A stretch of DNA of 64,000 nt from Allium sativum (taxonomy: Eukaryota; Streptophyta; Magnoliopsida; Asparagales; Amaryllidaceae), in the NCBI GenBank assembly GCA_030737875.1, contig CM060912.1, forward strand, positions 877,261,199-877,325,198, given 5' to 3'. A program made the position numbers and the translations under genes. The notes beneath the pieces were generated by a model. The model was not told where the DNA came from. It did not search any database and saw only the letters and a program-made list of their open reading frames with translations. Positions 47,595 through 60,644 of this stretch are shown here, piece by piece; position 1 is the stretch's first letter, and each line of letters starts with the position of its first letter.

Positions 47595-50088
47595 TGTGAC
47601 GGCCCGCCCCGCACCAGCCGGCATTTCTTCCGAAAGTGCGTTGTACACATGCCTGACTAGCACGGAACGGTCGCCAAAGAAAGAAAAGAAGAGAGTGAAC
47701 TAATCGAAAATCTGTAGAATGTCTCACAGCGCATGGGATAAATATAATAACAACATACTTGACATAAAATAGGCAAGACATTGCATAAGCTGAAAACTAA
47801 ACATCATAGCAGCGGAAAATCCAGATACAGCTTATGTTCCACATCATTATTACTACAACTTTAAAACTATCTCTAAAGTAAAAGAAAGGAAGGTACAACC
47901 ACTAATGCCCAAAGTAGTGACCGCAGCAACACAGAGAGAATATCTATATATATGTATCATAGGTGGAAGCCTCCTGCTCGTCTCCGGTACAGCTACTCGT
48001 GCATACCACCTAACATGTCTCTAGTCTTCTCGTGAGAGCACCCAGAGTAATAAGAAGAGACATAAAACTCTGGGTTAGACAAAAAGTCTGGTATGAGCGA
48101 TAAGCAGATAAACAGAACAATGACAGGTATACTAAACCATACCTGTACCTGCAACCAAAGAGTTAGCACTACATACCGTACAATACTCTAAGGTGCCACT
48201 AATATATGGTGTAAAGAGTATGGGGGTGGGGGTGTGCATGTCATAATGATGGAAAACAAATCAAACATAGCAACAATCCTCACATCTCTCACTCAGTGCG
48301 TAAAGCATACGATGTCCACCACTCTCAATCACTAGACCCATTGAAGTAGTGACGGAGTTCGACTTGTACAACTACTGCTACTACCAAGCTTACAACATGG
48401 AGTCATGACCAAACCTTTACAAATGACCCCACTTCATTGGTCTATAGCTCTTTAGTCGTATCTAGGCCATTGTGGCCCTAAATCCGTTCACGTACTCCCT
48501 ACACATAGTGATCCAAAGTTATAGACATCGACAACCCCTTTGCACATGTCCCGCAGCAAAGCCCAACTCATGAAGCCGACTCGTTGGTTCCCAACTAGAT
48601 CCTGAGCTCTACTTCCCATTTGGACTTCCTTTGCATCTCGGTTTTTGGTTGAATTGGAGTTGGTCTTCAGAAAAGTCGTCGCGTAATCGTAGCTCCAATC
48701 CGGTTCGGTTCGGTTGTCCTTCCCTAGTTCGGTTCGGCTTGCTCCACTTCCTGGCCATCCGGTTTGGTTCGGAGCTCCACCCTCGGTTCGGTTCGGTGCT
48801 TCCATGTCACTTGGCTCAGCTATCTCACTATCCTGATTCAGTTCGGTTATGACCACCCGATCCCATTCGTTGCTCCATCTCCTCTTCTCAGATCCGATCT
48901 GCAGCCCCTTCCTTGTTCCCCATCCGAACCCAACTCCAGCTTTTATGCAAATGGCCTTCCTTCTTGCCAAGTCTCCTTTAGTGCAAAGTTCCAATCCGTT
49001 TCGGCTTCTCTGCCGAGTCCACCATTCGATCCGAGCCCCCTATCCCGATCCAATCCGAAACCCTGCACATTTTCCTGCAACTTTTCCAACGACTGTTTTA
49101 TGCCATAAGACGGCGTTTTCAACCATTCTAACACTTCTAATCAATCAAAAAGCACACCATACAGTCATAGCAACAAATAGAAGTGACCACAAACACCAAA
49201 ACAACAATATGACAAGGTTAAACGGATCAAACATAGCCAAAAATCCATATTTTCCCCTAAGCATGTTTAAGCAAAACCAATGATATGATTAGCAAAACTT
49301 TACCAAATTAACCAAATTTTCTAACAGAGGCCTAAAACAATATTTCGGAATTTATGAATATTTTTCCGGAATTTATTAGTGTATAAATTCGCTAATCAAC
49401 ACTAGTTACGCTTAATTAACCATAATTAGTGAGGAACTATGCAAATAACTCACCTTGGCCACAAATAAAATACAGAATCTGAAATGAATCACTGTTTGGC
49501 GCTGTTCCCAATGCAACATAGCAGTTCTACCTCGATTCTTGTGGTAATCCTCTTTGATTTGATGTTTCCAAGCTTAATCCTTGATTATAAAGTGATTTGG
49601 AGATGTTTTAGAGGTTGGAGGCCATTATTAGGGTTCTTAGGAGGTAAATGGCGGTTAGAAAACTGAAATGAAATGAAAACCTAACTCATTTCAGCCTCCT
49701 CATAACCCTAATCCCGAAATGGGTTATGGGCCCATTTACTAATCACCTCATTTGGCCCGGTTAAGCAGTTTTTCACCTTCTGAAATTTGTTTCAGTCATA
49801 TCTCCCAAACGGTGTGTCCGTTTGGCTAATGTTACCACTCTACGGAATTGTAAACCATCATCCGGATCCAATGGAAGTGGTTTTAGGTCAAAACTTCTTT
49901 GCCATCAAAAGTTATGGCCAAAAAAATATCATCTAGGGGCAAAATAGTCATTTAAAAATCGGCAAAAATCATGAACATGGGAAATGACCCCAATAGTCGT
50001 CTCCTAAAGTTACATGACCATACGACTTCGTATGTGAAAGAAATAAATATGCTACGATTCTGCGATGCGTAGAATGTGGGTCGTTACA
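47595..50088 (-). repeat. Element C right LTR (5' LTR)
   Basis: Same ends and inner blocks as 40364-42853. Followed by TTATA (50089-50093), the target duplication. Confidence 0.95.
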
Positions 50089-51951
50089 TTATACATATTT
50101 TTCAACTTACTTTGACTAATATTTTGGAATATATTTAAATAAAAATATATATTTTTTCAGACATTTTGAAATAGTTTTAACTCTTCACTGGACTTTGCAA
50201 CTGGCATTATATACATATATATGTATCTCACTTTGAAAACCTTAAAATAAATACCGATGATGTTGCAACAATCCTCAGAATAATTTTCAAGTGACTGGAG
50301 TGAGATTCTATATTCTGTGTAGTACATAAAGATTTTAACACATATGTTGATCAAACATATACCCAAATCACGAAGTATTCGATAGACCAATTTTAGCATC
50401 AAGTAAATACTCAAAACTTTACCTTTTAAAATAAAAAATACATAAAATTTCCAGATATAAATATATTCAAAAATCATTTATTTATTACAAAAATTTTGAA
50501 TAGGAAAAGTTTATATATCTCCCCCACTCAATTATTTTATTATATCTTTGACTCATATAAGATATTCACATATAGAAAATTTATAATTATAGAAGAAATG
50601 ATAAAATAATTCTCAAATGTATGTATCTTATATGGTTCCTTCCTTAACTTATATCAATATTTCACTTAAGTTATCACTTCTGATTCGTATATTAAATCAT
50701 CCTAAATCTTGTTCTTAAATTCCAAATCTTCCAGTTCAAAATTTATTTTATATGCATAAATTTGAAATTTAAGTGAACATTAATCTTTTTCACATCTTAG
50801 GTTTAGTACTTAATGAATATTATACTTATAAAGCTTAGTTAACCTCATGAGTTTGGTATTTTTTTCTCAAATCATCGTTCCTTTATAACTTTCAAGTATA
50901 TATCAACAACATTTATATTCAAATTAGTACTCTAATTATATTCATCCAAAATCAATTCTATATTTCATATCTATTTGACTAAACTTTCTAAGTGCCAAAA
51001 TTTCTTGCTTACTACTGTAAAAAAATGAAATTTTTATCATTATTTCTAAAGCCATTTCATAAAATTTGTGAATTCATTATAATTATTTCTTCACAAATCG
51101 TCACCTTAAAATTCTCATTTGTACATGTATATTAATATAGTATCATTAAGTTTCAAAACATATATTTCTTTACAACACATTGAAATATCAATCTATCATA
51201 AGTTAAAATTATCCTTCTTTATATACAAATTAGTATTTCCATTATTTTTACTCAAAACAAATTTAATATTTCAAACTTGTTAGACATAAAATAAGTTAAC
51301 AAATTTCAAAAAATCATGTTCAAGTTCTATCTTATAATCTTATTATTATTAGTTCACTTAATACATTATTTCAATGTTTTAACATATAATACCTTTCAAA
51401 TGCTTATTTTACCAATAAATAACCTAAGTGATTATTACCTTAGTTATTAACTTATTCATATTAATTCTGAATACAAGCTACACTTAGAATTCTTTCCATT
51501 ATTTATTCAGTTAATTTAAAGATAATTCTGGAGCAAAGCTATGAACCAACGAAAGAACCTACCAGTAGAAATCTACAAAGGTGGGGACCCTAATCAAACA
51601 AATTAGTGAATATTAAGGATTTCAAAAGCTATCAATTACAGAATTCGTAGGATATAGATTTAGGATAAGGATCGAGTATTAGATTATAAAATCCCTAGTC
51701 GATGAGAATCTAAGGAGAGGGATTCAAAGAAAGGAAATCTTAGAAAAGGTTGAATTCTAAAACAATTTTTTATATATCGAAAATCCCTTTAAAACCATTT
51801 TGAATTTTTTTTGTACTTTTTCAAAAATACGCTCTCTTAAGAAAGATTCTGCAACTGATTCTACTTATTTAAGGGCATCGCTACCTATCTCTAATGAGAT
51901 TTAAACCCCATAAGCTTAGGTTTTTAATTAAACCAAAGCTCTGATACTGCA
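50089..51951 (-). other. Non-coding interior of element D, with primer site
   Basis: AT-rich 1.9 kb without gag or pol. Its right edge (51938-51951) reads TGCAGTATCAGAGC on the minus strand, a slightly damaged Met primer site next to LTR D2. A purine-type stretch on the minus strand near 50520 (GAGTGGGGGAGATA) may be another element boundary. This looks like a non-autonomous, LARD-like interior or a deleted one. Confidence 0.5.
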
Positions 51952-53216
51952 TGTAACGACCTTCCTTTTCGTACCATTCGAGCCGGTAATGAAACCAACT
52001 CAAATCGTTTAAAACAGTAGATTCTCATATTACCATCTAACTTCAAATCTACTGTATGTAATATTGATTATGTCATGTCAACCTATATCACAGTTATTCG
52101 GCAAGTCTGATCAAGTTTGCCTATTTTCACCCCAAATTCTCTTTTATTACAGTTTTGTATTACATGTTCATTTATCCTCAAATTATCAAATCCCCTTTTA
52201 TTAATAATTCAAATTGAATTATATTTTCCAACGCACGCAAAACAAAAAAAGATTATATTTAATTGCATAAAATTAGGCTCACAGTTCAGTCGTATACATA
52301 TGCCAGTATTGCAGCTCCGGGCTTATTTTGCGCCTGACCAAAAGTTAACATAAAACTATAAAAGTCAATACAGAAAGGGTGAAAGAGGACTGAGATAGTA
52401 TCTTATTTTATTTAATAGGAATCAAACGATGATATATATACCACTATTAAAAGGAATTATTTAACTCTACTCACCTCGGATTTGCGCTCCTTGCTCTGGA
52501 TTTAGATTTTGTTATCCGTGGTCCTATTTGAATCTAAAAACTATATTTTTCATGAATTTACAAATCTGAATTGAAGAGGAATAAAAGAAATTATTTAAAT
52601 TCAAATCCGAAGAACTTACCCTATATGGACAGAGAATCTAGGCATCTACCTTGAGTCTATAACATCTACCTCCAAATCATGAATCAGATAGCCTAAATCT
52701 AATATTTCCTATTTTCTAAAGAATTGGAGGAGAAAGGAAATGGCAAGGCTTCCGCGCCCACTCAGAAAAATATGAGTTTGATGGTTAGACTTGCAGGTTT
52801 ATTTATTGATGTTCAAATAAACCACGTCCGTCGGAATAAAACTAAAATAAATCCCACTGTTAAAACAAACCCATGCTCGAAAACATGACCAGAAAAAACA
52901 TTATTTATTAACATGGGTCGACCCATACTCATGCCAGGATCGACACAAGGGTTGACCTCTAGGTCGACCTAACTGCGATATGGGTCGACCTAAATGAATC
53001 TTAAATCATTTGGTCTCTGTGTCTTTGTGCATGACTGATTTATTTTGAGCGTTGCTCTTAATGTTATTTTTGGTTTCCCATTTTATTTGATTATCTTCCA
53101 TTTTTTACACTCATTTAATTTTAAATTAAAATGTATGTTGTTATGGAATTAATACGCGAATATATAATCCAAATACATATATTTGCGCACATTTACACTT
53201 ATAAATATTATTACAT
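51952..53216 (-). repeat. LTR D2 (probable)
   Basis: Starts TGTAACGACCTTCC beside a primer site and ends in TATTATTACA. GTCGAC sites at 52917, 52963 and 52984, plus GATCGAC and GTTGAC variants, lie 227-300 bp from the right end, the same place as in B and E. Only the first 55 bp or so match LTR D1. Confidence 0.55.
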
Positions 53217-53612
53217 CACAAGACTTTGAATGTTAATAACTTTTCCATATGAATTCTGTTCGAAACATTATAGATATCTCGATTACCGAGAGATCATCAC
53301 CAATATTAATAAGGGAATCCATCGGATTTTCGCGTTCTATTGTAGTTTGGGTATCGCCACTTAATGTATTTGAAGTTTTAAGCGATGCAATAATACCTTC
53401 ATTTTCACTCCCCTCGTCTAAAATAACCATAGAAGGTGCATACATTTTCTCCTTCTTTGCAGCTGGGACTTTAAAAAAAATTTAATCAACATTTTGGTGG
53501 TCGTTTCTCAGATTGAAAGATAGGCAATGCCGTAGATAAGACCATCATCTTTAAATGAAAAGGAGGAGGCTTAGTAAACAATTGAAGGAGCATAATATAC
53601 ACCATAAGGAAT
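53217..53612. other. Short spacer, no gene recognised
   Basis: Overlapping short frames on both strands (53233-53485) match no family I know. Confidence 0.4.
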
Positions 53613-54910
53613 TGTTAGGGATTGCGGAATGGATCGTTAAGGCAAAACAAACACTAGAGGAGGGAGGGTGAATAGCGTTTTTGAGAACTTGAACAAAATC
53701 TAAATTTATATGAACTACTATATGAATCAAACACCATAGAAACTATCATAGACATAGAATCGAACACAAATGCAAAGATAAACAAAAATAAAGTATAGAA
53801 AAGGAAAGAACACACCGAATTTTACACTGGTTTGGGATTGCTCCTACATCCAGTCCCGCACAACGTTGGATTGTGCAGAGTTTTATTATTATATCAATTT
53901 CGAATTACAACCTCCTTGATTTCACGGCTACAAGAGAAACCACCGATTCCAACCTCCAAGATTTCATGGCTATAGGGGATACCACCAATTATCCATCCTT
54001 AATTTTACAGCTACAAGGGATACCATCGATTACTTACACAACCCAAACAATTACTAACAGCCCTATAACACTTCAGTAGCACTTGATTCAGAGAGTAATG
54101 AGTATAAAGTGTAGAGAGAAGAAGATTAATGAAAACAAAATTGAATTCGGCAGAGTATAGGTATAGAAATCATAAATGATAAAGAATAAGGGTGTAATGA
54201 AAGAGAATGAAGATGGAGAAGAAGAAGTGATTAAAAATTCGAAATCAGCCCCTTTTTATAATGTGTAAAAAGTTGCAACATCTCAGATCCGTCACAAATA
54301 GTGAAAAGTCACTTCCTTTCAAATTTGAAAAAATGAGAGTTATATGTCCGCATGTATATATATATGTATGATGACATATATATATATATATATAATTGAA
54401 ATTAGAATATTTTTCAAGTGTTTTGATATATATATATATATATAATTCTGAAAATTCTTGAATTAAAATAAAGTGTTATAAATAAATATTATAAAGTAGA
54501 AAATCATATGAAAAAATAAATATAAACTATATAAACATATTTATAAAATATAGAGCTTAAAACAATATAAATAAAGTATATAAAATATAAATATATAAAA
54601 CTTATAAACTATAAATCTACAAAACTTAAGTTTAAAATTAAATAGAAATAGAAAGTAAAATAGAGAAGAAAGAGAATGAAGATAGAATTTGGAAAACAGA
54701 ATTTGAAATTATTTTGAATTTGAACATGGAGTGCTATTCAGAGTCTTACGTAATCTAGACTCTATAACTATATTTATCTTGAACTCTTGAAATCTTGAAT
54801 ACTCATGAGTCCTGAAATATCTCTGAATTCTAAATCTCTAACATCTTTAAATTGTACAGTCTTTAGTAATAGTTCATGTATATAAATCTTGCATATGTGT
54901 GTCTCCAACA
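53613..54910 (-). repeat. Probable copia-type 3' LTR
   Basis: On the minus strand the purine tract AAAAAAGGGGATAT (54924-54911) leads into TGTTGGAGACACAC, a copia-like LTR start. The other side has TGTTAGGGATTGCGG (53613) and the block GAACACACCGAATTTTACAC (53808). The interior to the right is only 87 bp before element E begins. Confidence 0.5.
54353..54443. repeat. AT microsatellites
   Basis: Three TATATATA runs separated by short unique bases, within the copia-type LTR. Confidence 0.85.
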
Positions 54911-55275
54911 ATATCCCCTTTTTTGATGATGAAAACCTTAGTTTATAAAATATCGTACATGTACATACCTGTTAATGATTATCCTTCTAATACTCCCTGT
55001 AACAACCCGTATTTTTAATAACATGTTATAATGTAAATCAAGGCAGAATTAAATTGTAAAATCTGAATCCAGGGAAACGGGCTGTGCCATTGCGTTCGTC
55101 TCGGAAAAATACGCGAAATAGAGTCCGAGTTTTCGAACAACGGAGTCCGTATGACCAAGTTATGGCCCATTGAAGTTTTCAGAAAATTCCAAGCCCGAAA
55201 ACAGTTCAAATTCGAATTCAGATTCGAATTGCAACCAAGGCAGAAAGGGGGGGAAATTTTCCCGCCCCAGGCAGG

Positions 55276-55336
55276 GTCGACACAGGGGTCGACACCCCTG
55301 TCGACCCCCCCCCCATGGGTCGACACCCATGTCGAC
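55276..55336. promoter_or_regulatory. GTCGAC palindrome cluster, E 5' LTR
   Basis: Sites at 55276, 55288, 55300, 55319 and 55331. They form nested inverted repeats, for example GGGTCGACA-CCCA-TGTCGACCC, so the DNA can fold into 9-bp-stem hairpins. They lie 278-338 bp from the LTR start and 135 bp before TATA. Confidence 0.6.
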
Positions 55337-55469
55337 CCCCCCGGTCGGACCAGTTTCTCTGGTGCACCATTTGTGACATGCTGAGTCTTGTTCCAGAAGT
55401 TTCTGACGGGAATTGACGAACCTGATGTGTTTTAGGGTTAATCCTATGGTCTAAACTAACCTAATCACC

Positions 55470-55478
55470 TATAAAAAG
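55470..55478 (+). promoter_or_regulatory. TATA box, E 5' LTR
   Basis: TATAAAAAG with a following CCCTAGACC; the same box is at 62334 in LTR2. A start about 30 bp downstream is inferred. Confidence 0.65.
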
Positions 55479-55869
55479 ACCCCTAGACCTAGCCTAAACC
55501 CTCATTAATCATTCCTACAACTAAATGCTGCCCAAATGTTTAATCATGGCCTCCACCCTCTTGTCATAGCCTCAATCTTCATTCATATGAGAGCTCCTAA
55601 GCTTGTTTGAGAGTTTCTAAGCTTGAATTAAGGCCAAAGTTCAATCTTTCTTCATCAAAGCAAGGATCTTTTGCTTGTTTCTCAAGGGTTTTCATTGGAG
55701 CTTGTCATTTGGAAGTGTTTAGAGTTGCTAGTGGCTTCGTCTCAATCTTATTTTATATTAATTATAGTCTTCATAGCATTGTAAGCCCTATACTACTCTT
55801 AGATTCTAACTATGAAGTTAATATGACATGTTGCAAGTTGAGTTTGGGCCTAAGTATGATATGTGCTTT

Positions 55870-55971
55870 GATCTTATCATGTTATGCATGAATATATCCT
55901 ATGCATGTTTGTAAACCTATGATCTTATCATGTTATGCATGAATATATTCTATGCATGCTTGTAAACCTAT
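55870..55971 (+). repeat. 51-bp tandem duplication in LTR of E
   Basis: Two units (55870-55920, 55921-55971) beginning GATCTTATCATGTTATGCAT, differing at two bases. Also at 62734-62835. Confidence 0.92.
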
Positions 55972-57842
55972 CACCTTGACCTTGTGGGCTAAAAGCTATA
56001 AGCTTTATGTTGAAATGTTGCATTATACAACATGAGAACTCTTATAACCTTCATGATAACTTGCATATAATGTTATATGCGAACTTCTAGCCATCATCCT
56101 ATGTCATTCATGATCATGTTTCACCTATTTGCTTAAGTTGATATTGTGCATGTTTTGAGGCCTATGATGTAATATGCAAGCTTATGTACATGTTTATGCC
56201 TCATATGCCACCATGTTTAACTTGTGGCCAACTCTATTACCTTATGCCCTTTTGTCATGTTTTTGCCAAGTTCCCTCTTTTGATCTATGTTATGTTATGC
56301 GAAACGTTCATGCGATGGGAATGCGTTGGGTTGCGTAATATTAATGACATGAAAACATGGTTTTAAAATATGACATGAACATTGACTTGTGATTATGTTT
56401 GTAAACATAATGATGGACATGACACTTAGAAAATATGAGTGTGACCAACTCGAGGTTGGGTTGAGTCTGTAGCATAAATCTACCCGGAACCGACCGGCTT
56501 AACTAGTGGCTACAAACAAAAGGACCCAATGTGAGTAGTTGGTCATGTTGTGCTTAAACCCGAGGTTAGACTAGGTTGTGGTGTAAAGCTACCCGGACCC
56601 GCCCGGCTTAACTAGTAACCACAACAAGGTCTAATGTGAGAGGTTGGGTGCATTAAACTAATGAATGCCACATGGTAGGGTTAAGTCATGGACCACTTGA
56701 ATACTTAACCAATTAGACATGATGGGTTGACGCGGTTAAGTCATGAACCTTGGATACACTTAACCAACTTGATACTTGATTGGATGGGGTTAACCACACT
56801 TAACCCACTAGAAAACCCTAGTTACGTGGTCCTTCTCAGCAGTAACCCACTAGGGAGTATCGGATACCCTAGGTACTAGGCTAGGGTGGGGCACGATTAC
56901 TGGGCTGGAGTGTAAGTGACCAAAAAGACGGCAAAAATAGGTGCGCCATAGTAGATTCCGACGGACCATGGTCGTGCACATTGTCCGGGGATGAAAGACA
57001 GACTTGGGCACCAGTAGGTTTTGACTGTGCGTGCTTGTTTCGTGTCAGTGGTTGACACCCTAGGGCCGGATACACCATAGGGTGGACCTAGCACAATCGA
57101 CTACATTTCATGTTTGGACCGTATGACACCGATACACGACGAGTTAGGCTGATAGGGAGCCGATCGACTAGACCGAGTAGTTGGACCTTGATTTAGGTCA
57201 TCTCATGGGTTTGGGCCAGCTTTGGGCCAAGGGATCATTTCTTGTTTATACTTGACATGGATTGGAATACTAGTACACACCTGGTGCAACTTAACCTTGT
57301 ATATGCGATGCCACACTTGATCTATCTTGTTAACTTTTCACCATGCCAGTTATCACCCTACACCTCATCTCTGTTTACATGTTCAGTTAACTTTATTAGT
57401 TTTTATACTAATAGTAGATAGGACTTACCAGTCTTTTTGACTGACCCGTTTTCTTTTGCCTCTTTTCTTCCGTTCCCCCCCCCCAAGTTTGCAAGGTGGA
57501 AACACTGGTACTTAGCTTGGATCTTTTGCTGCTTTTCTGGATAGCTCACGTATGGTTTGAGCATGCTATGGCCTTATGCTACTTTGGGCATAGTTACTTT
57601 ATGTTTCTTTTTCAGTTTTTAGTTTATGTTCTAGACTTTGTTTTATGGGAAAATAATGAACCAGTACTTTGATGTAACTTAACTATGGTTTTGAAATGCT
57701 AGTTTTATCCGCTGCTTTATTTACTTTGTTTTTACTTATATGTTCTGTCTTGTGATATCTGCATGCATGTTACCTCGTTTAACGCCCCTCCAAAGCTAGT
57801 GTGCTTGCAAGAGTGGCACTGGCGGAGGTGGGGTGTTACATT

Positions 57843-57854
57843 TGGTATCAGAGC
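57843..57854 (+). other. Primer binding site, element E
   Basis: TGGTATCAGAGC, two bases after the LTR; matches initiator Met tRNA. Confidence 0.92.
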
Positions 57855-58039
57855 ATAAGGTTTACAAGATTTGAGCAAAAGGTTTTTAAAACTTACCTTT
57901 TGAAAAATTATTTTCAAAACCAATTAAGTGTTTTCCAAGAAAAGTCTAGTTATTTGAAAAAGGCTATTCCCCAAAAGCCATTAGCACTATCCTTCGTTTC
58001 CTCGTTCTGAATCTATCCATCTTTTTCCTTCGTTTTAGT

Positions 58040-58990
58040 ATGGCCGATAATTTTGCCATCCCAGAGGATGTACCAGTACCTATTTGGTTTAGAAGGTACA
58101 TGGAGGCAAGGGCGAATGAAGCCGGCCCCGCGGATATTCCTCCTCCTCCTCAGCATACACAAGCGGATTTCGCGGAGCTTTGCAAAGACTTTAAGGCGAT
58201 GGGTTGCAAGAATTTTGTCGGAACGGAGACTTCCGTGGAGGCAAGAAACTGGTTAAAGGAAACTGAAGACCTCTTTGCTATCTTTGATGTGGAAGATCGT
58301 AGGAAAGTTCTGTTGGCAGTATGGCTATTGAAAGGGGAAGCTGCTTATTGGTGGGTAGTCACCACCACTACTAGACCAATTGAGACTTGGGATGAGTTTA
58401 GGAGAAGGTTTGGCCTAAGGTTTCTATCATCGACAGAAGAGAACCTTCGGATGGAGAGGTTCCTATCTCTAAGGCAAGGGGACATGACAGTTAGGGAATA
58501 CGTGGATACGTTTAATCAACTTGCTCGGTTCAATCTAGACTTAATTAACACAGCTCAGAAAAAGGCCCTACGCTTTGCTCTAGGATTGAATGAGCCATTG
58601 CGTGGTTTGGCCATGTCTCATATACCCATGGGGGCGACCTTCGAAAATTTGGTGAATACGTCCCTACTTCAAGAGGAAGATAAGAGTGACAAGAAGAAGG
58701 TCAAGGCAAATAAGTCTCAAGGCAAGAAGATAGACTCCGGGAAAGGAGGAAAGAACGACGACACGTCAAGTAAGAAGAGGAAATGCAACTTCTGTGGGGT
58801 TGTTGGGCACATGGCCAAAGATTGCAGAAAGAAGAAGAGGAAGTTGGGCGAATGCTTTCACTGTGGAGAGCCTGGACATCTTAGCAAGGATTGCCCCAAG
58901 AAGCAAGGACAAGGTCAAGGGCAGAATCAGCATGCAGGACCTTCTGGAGGGCAAATGCATGCTCTCAACACTGAGGTAGTATTTCTGTAG
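58040..58990 (+). pseudogene. Gag of element E
   Basis: 316 codons from MADNFAIPEDVPVP. Retrotrans_gag core (RNWLKETEDLFAIFDVED, WLLKGEAAYWW, RRFGLRFLS) at about residues 60-180, then two zinc knuckles at 249-262 (CNFCGVVGHMAKDC) and 272-285 (CFHCGEPGHLSKDC). Gag looks undamaged to the knuckles; just after MHALNTEVV the frame shifts and stops (58990), before protease. Gag may therefore still be made as a capsid protein. The start is the first Met, 185 bp after the primer site. Confidence 0.92.
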
Positions 58991-59462
58991 AAGGCCTTGT
59001 TTACATTTCTGATTTTCCTGTTCGCACTAGTGCATCGCATAGTTTTATTTCTTCTGATCTTGTTTGCACCTTAGTACTAGTCTAGTTGAGGATCCCGTTT
59101 GTATTTCAAATCCAATTGGGGGTTTCGCCCATTCATCTATGATTTGTGTGGATTTGAGGATTTCTATCTTTAGCGTAGAATTCATGGGTAATGCTTATGT
59201 TCTCGGGTTCATGGGATACGGGTTGATTTTAGGCATGGATTGGTTGTCCAGTTATGGAGCCATTCTCGATTGTGAGCATAGGGTGGTGAGGCTCATGACT
59301 CGCCTCGGTAATACCCTAGAAATTTCTTGTAACCCTAGGGGTTCCGTCATGTTATGTTATCTTGAATCTCTTGACTCGTCCATCGATGATCTGCAATCTG
59401 TAAGGGTGGTCCGAGACTATCCTGATGTCTTTGAAGAAGTTAAGGGGTTACCCCCTAAATGA
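58991..59462 (+). pseudogene. Protease of element E, active site deleted
   Basis: The region opens out of phase with gag. In the matching frame the sequence passes from VRT to ASHSF: four residues around the active Asp of LFDSGAS are missing, so proteolysis is lost. Two more stops follow (near 59074-59083). The good frame 59064-59462 has LVEDPVCISNPIGG and [20 protein letters not shown]. It ends in a TGA at 59460-59462, where B has Arg (CGG). Confidence 0.88.
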
Positions 59463-60115
59463 GAGATAGATTTCCGCATTTATCTAGTCGATAATGCCAA
59501 GCCAGTTTCATTTCCCGTTAGGCACATGGCCCCGCGAGAAAGAAGAGAGCTCAGTAAGCAAATCAAGGAGTTGCTTGAGAAGAATTTTATTAGGCGAAGC
59601 ATTTCTGAATGGGGTGCTCCTGTGGTATTCGCTACTAAGGCGGATGGTTCGCTTCGTCTATGGTTGATTATCAAGAGTTAAACAAGCTGACAAAGAAGAA
59701 TAGGCACCCATTACCGAGGATTGATGATCCCTTTGACCAGCTTGTTGGTGCGTCTGTTTTCTCTCAGCTTGATCTAGCCACCGGATTCCATCAGCTTAGA
59801 GTGGCTGAGGATAGCATTGATAAGACTGAGTTTAGGACTCCAGATGGATTCTTTGAATGGCTTGTCGTGCCATTCGGTTTGACTAATGCACCCGCCTACT
59901 TCGTAGATTTGATGAGTAGGGTGTTCAGGGAGTTCCTTAACAAGTTCGTGGTTGTCTTCGTGGATAATATTCTGATCTTCTCAAAGGATGAGGAAGAACA
60001 TGCCAGACATCTCAAGGAAGTGATGGATACGCTTAGAGCGCGTCAGTTGAAAACCAAGTTCTCCAAATGCCATTTCTGGAAGGGAAGTTCAGTTTCTTGG
60101 ACATATAGTTTCTAA
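59463..60115 (+). pseudogene. Reverse transcriptase of element E
   Basis: [11 protein letters not shown] through [18 protein letters not shown] runs in one phase. One base is lost near 59662 before VDYQELNKL. The next frame has [13 protein letters not shown] and [14 protein letters not shown]. The metal-binding box reads FVDN where B and C have FVDD, so the second catalytic Asp is Asn. A second shift near 60080, after KCHFWKG, ends the frame. Confidence 0.9.
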
Positions 60116-60644
60116 GCAAGGCATAGCGGTGGATCCCGCGAAAGTGGTCGTGGTTCAAGACAGGAAGACTCCTAGGAATGCAACCGAAGTAAGAAGCTTT
60201 CTCGGTCTGGCGGGCTACTATAGGAAGTTCATCAGGGACTTCGCTAAGATTTCGGCCCCTCTTACTAAGTTGACGAAGAAGAACTTAGTCTTTGCATGGG
60301 ACTTGGAGTGTGAGCTTGCTTTTCAAAGGCTCAAGAGAGCCCTTACCACAGCTCCAGTTTTGGCATTACCCGATGGTGGTAAGGTGTTTACCGTGTACAC
60401 CGATGCATATGGCACGGGGGTAGGCGCTGTTCTAATGCAAGAGGGAAGAGTGATATGTTATGGGGGTAGGCAACTTAAAGTTCATGAGAAGAACTATCCC
60501 ACTCTTGATTTGGGGTTGGCGGCGATCGTCTTTGCACTCAAGTCCTGGCGCCACTATCTTCTAGGCGAAAGGTTCGAGTTATATACGGATCACAAGTCGC
60601 TCAAGTATCTCTTCTCGCAAAAGGTTGTCTATGCTAAGTGTTGA
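60116..60644 (+). pseudogene. RT connection and partial RNase H of element E
   Basis: [24 protein letters not shown], then RNase [14 protein letters not shown]. The catalytic Glu is lost: [11 protein letters not shown] where B and C have [24 protein letters not shown] ends abruptly at about 60622, and the last part of RNase H and all of integrase are absent. Confidence 0.9.

Larger units (their letters stand above)
40364..50088 (-). mobile_element. Element C: full-length chromovirus-like element
   Basis: LTRs 40364-42853 and 47595-50088 (2490 and 2494 bp, about 95% alike by eye) flank a minus-strand gag-pol. Identical TTATA copies at 40359-40363 and 50089-50093 mark the target duplication. 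Primer site at 47592-47581; purine tract beside 42853. The coding region has five in-frame stops, one frameshift and a lost integrase Asp, so it is older and more damaged than B. Element A (plus strand, 1-2330) is its close relative. Confidence 0.95.
54998..57840 (+). repeat. Element E 5' LTR
   Basis: Starts TGTAACAACCCG and ends GGTGTTACA. U3 carries five GTCGAC sites (55276-55336), then a TATA box (55470). Downstream is a perfect-phase 51-bp duplication (55870-55971). Open frames such as 55607-55891 recur in LTR2 and are not genes. Confidence 0.93.

Noticed and set aside
53233..53485. Overlapping frames on both strands
   Set aside because: Neither translation resembles a known family and both are short; kept only as spacer.
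55607..55891. 94-codon open frame, identical again at 62471-62755
   Set aside because: It lies in both LTRs of E, downstream of TATA, with no known domain. Identity reflects LTR identity, not selection.
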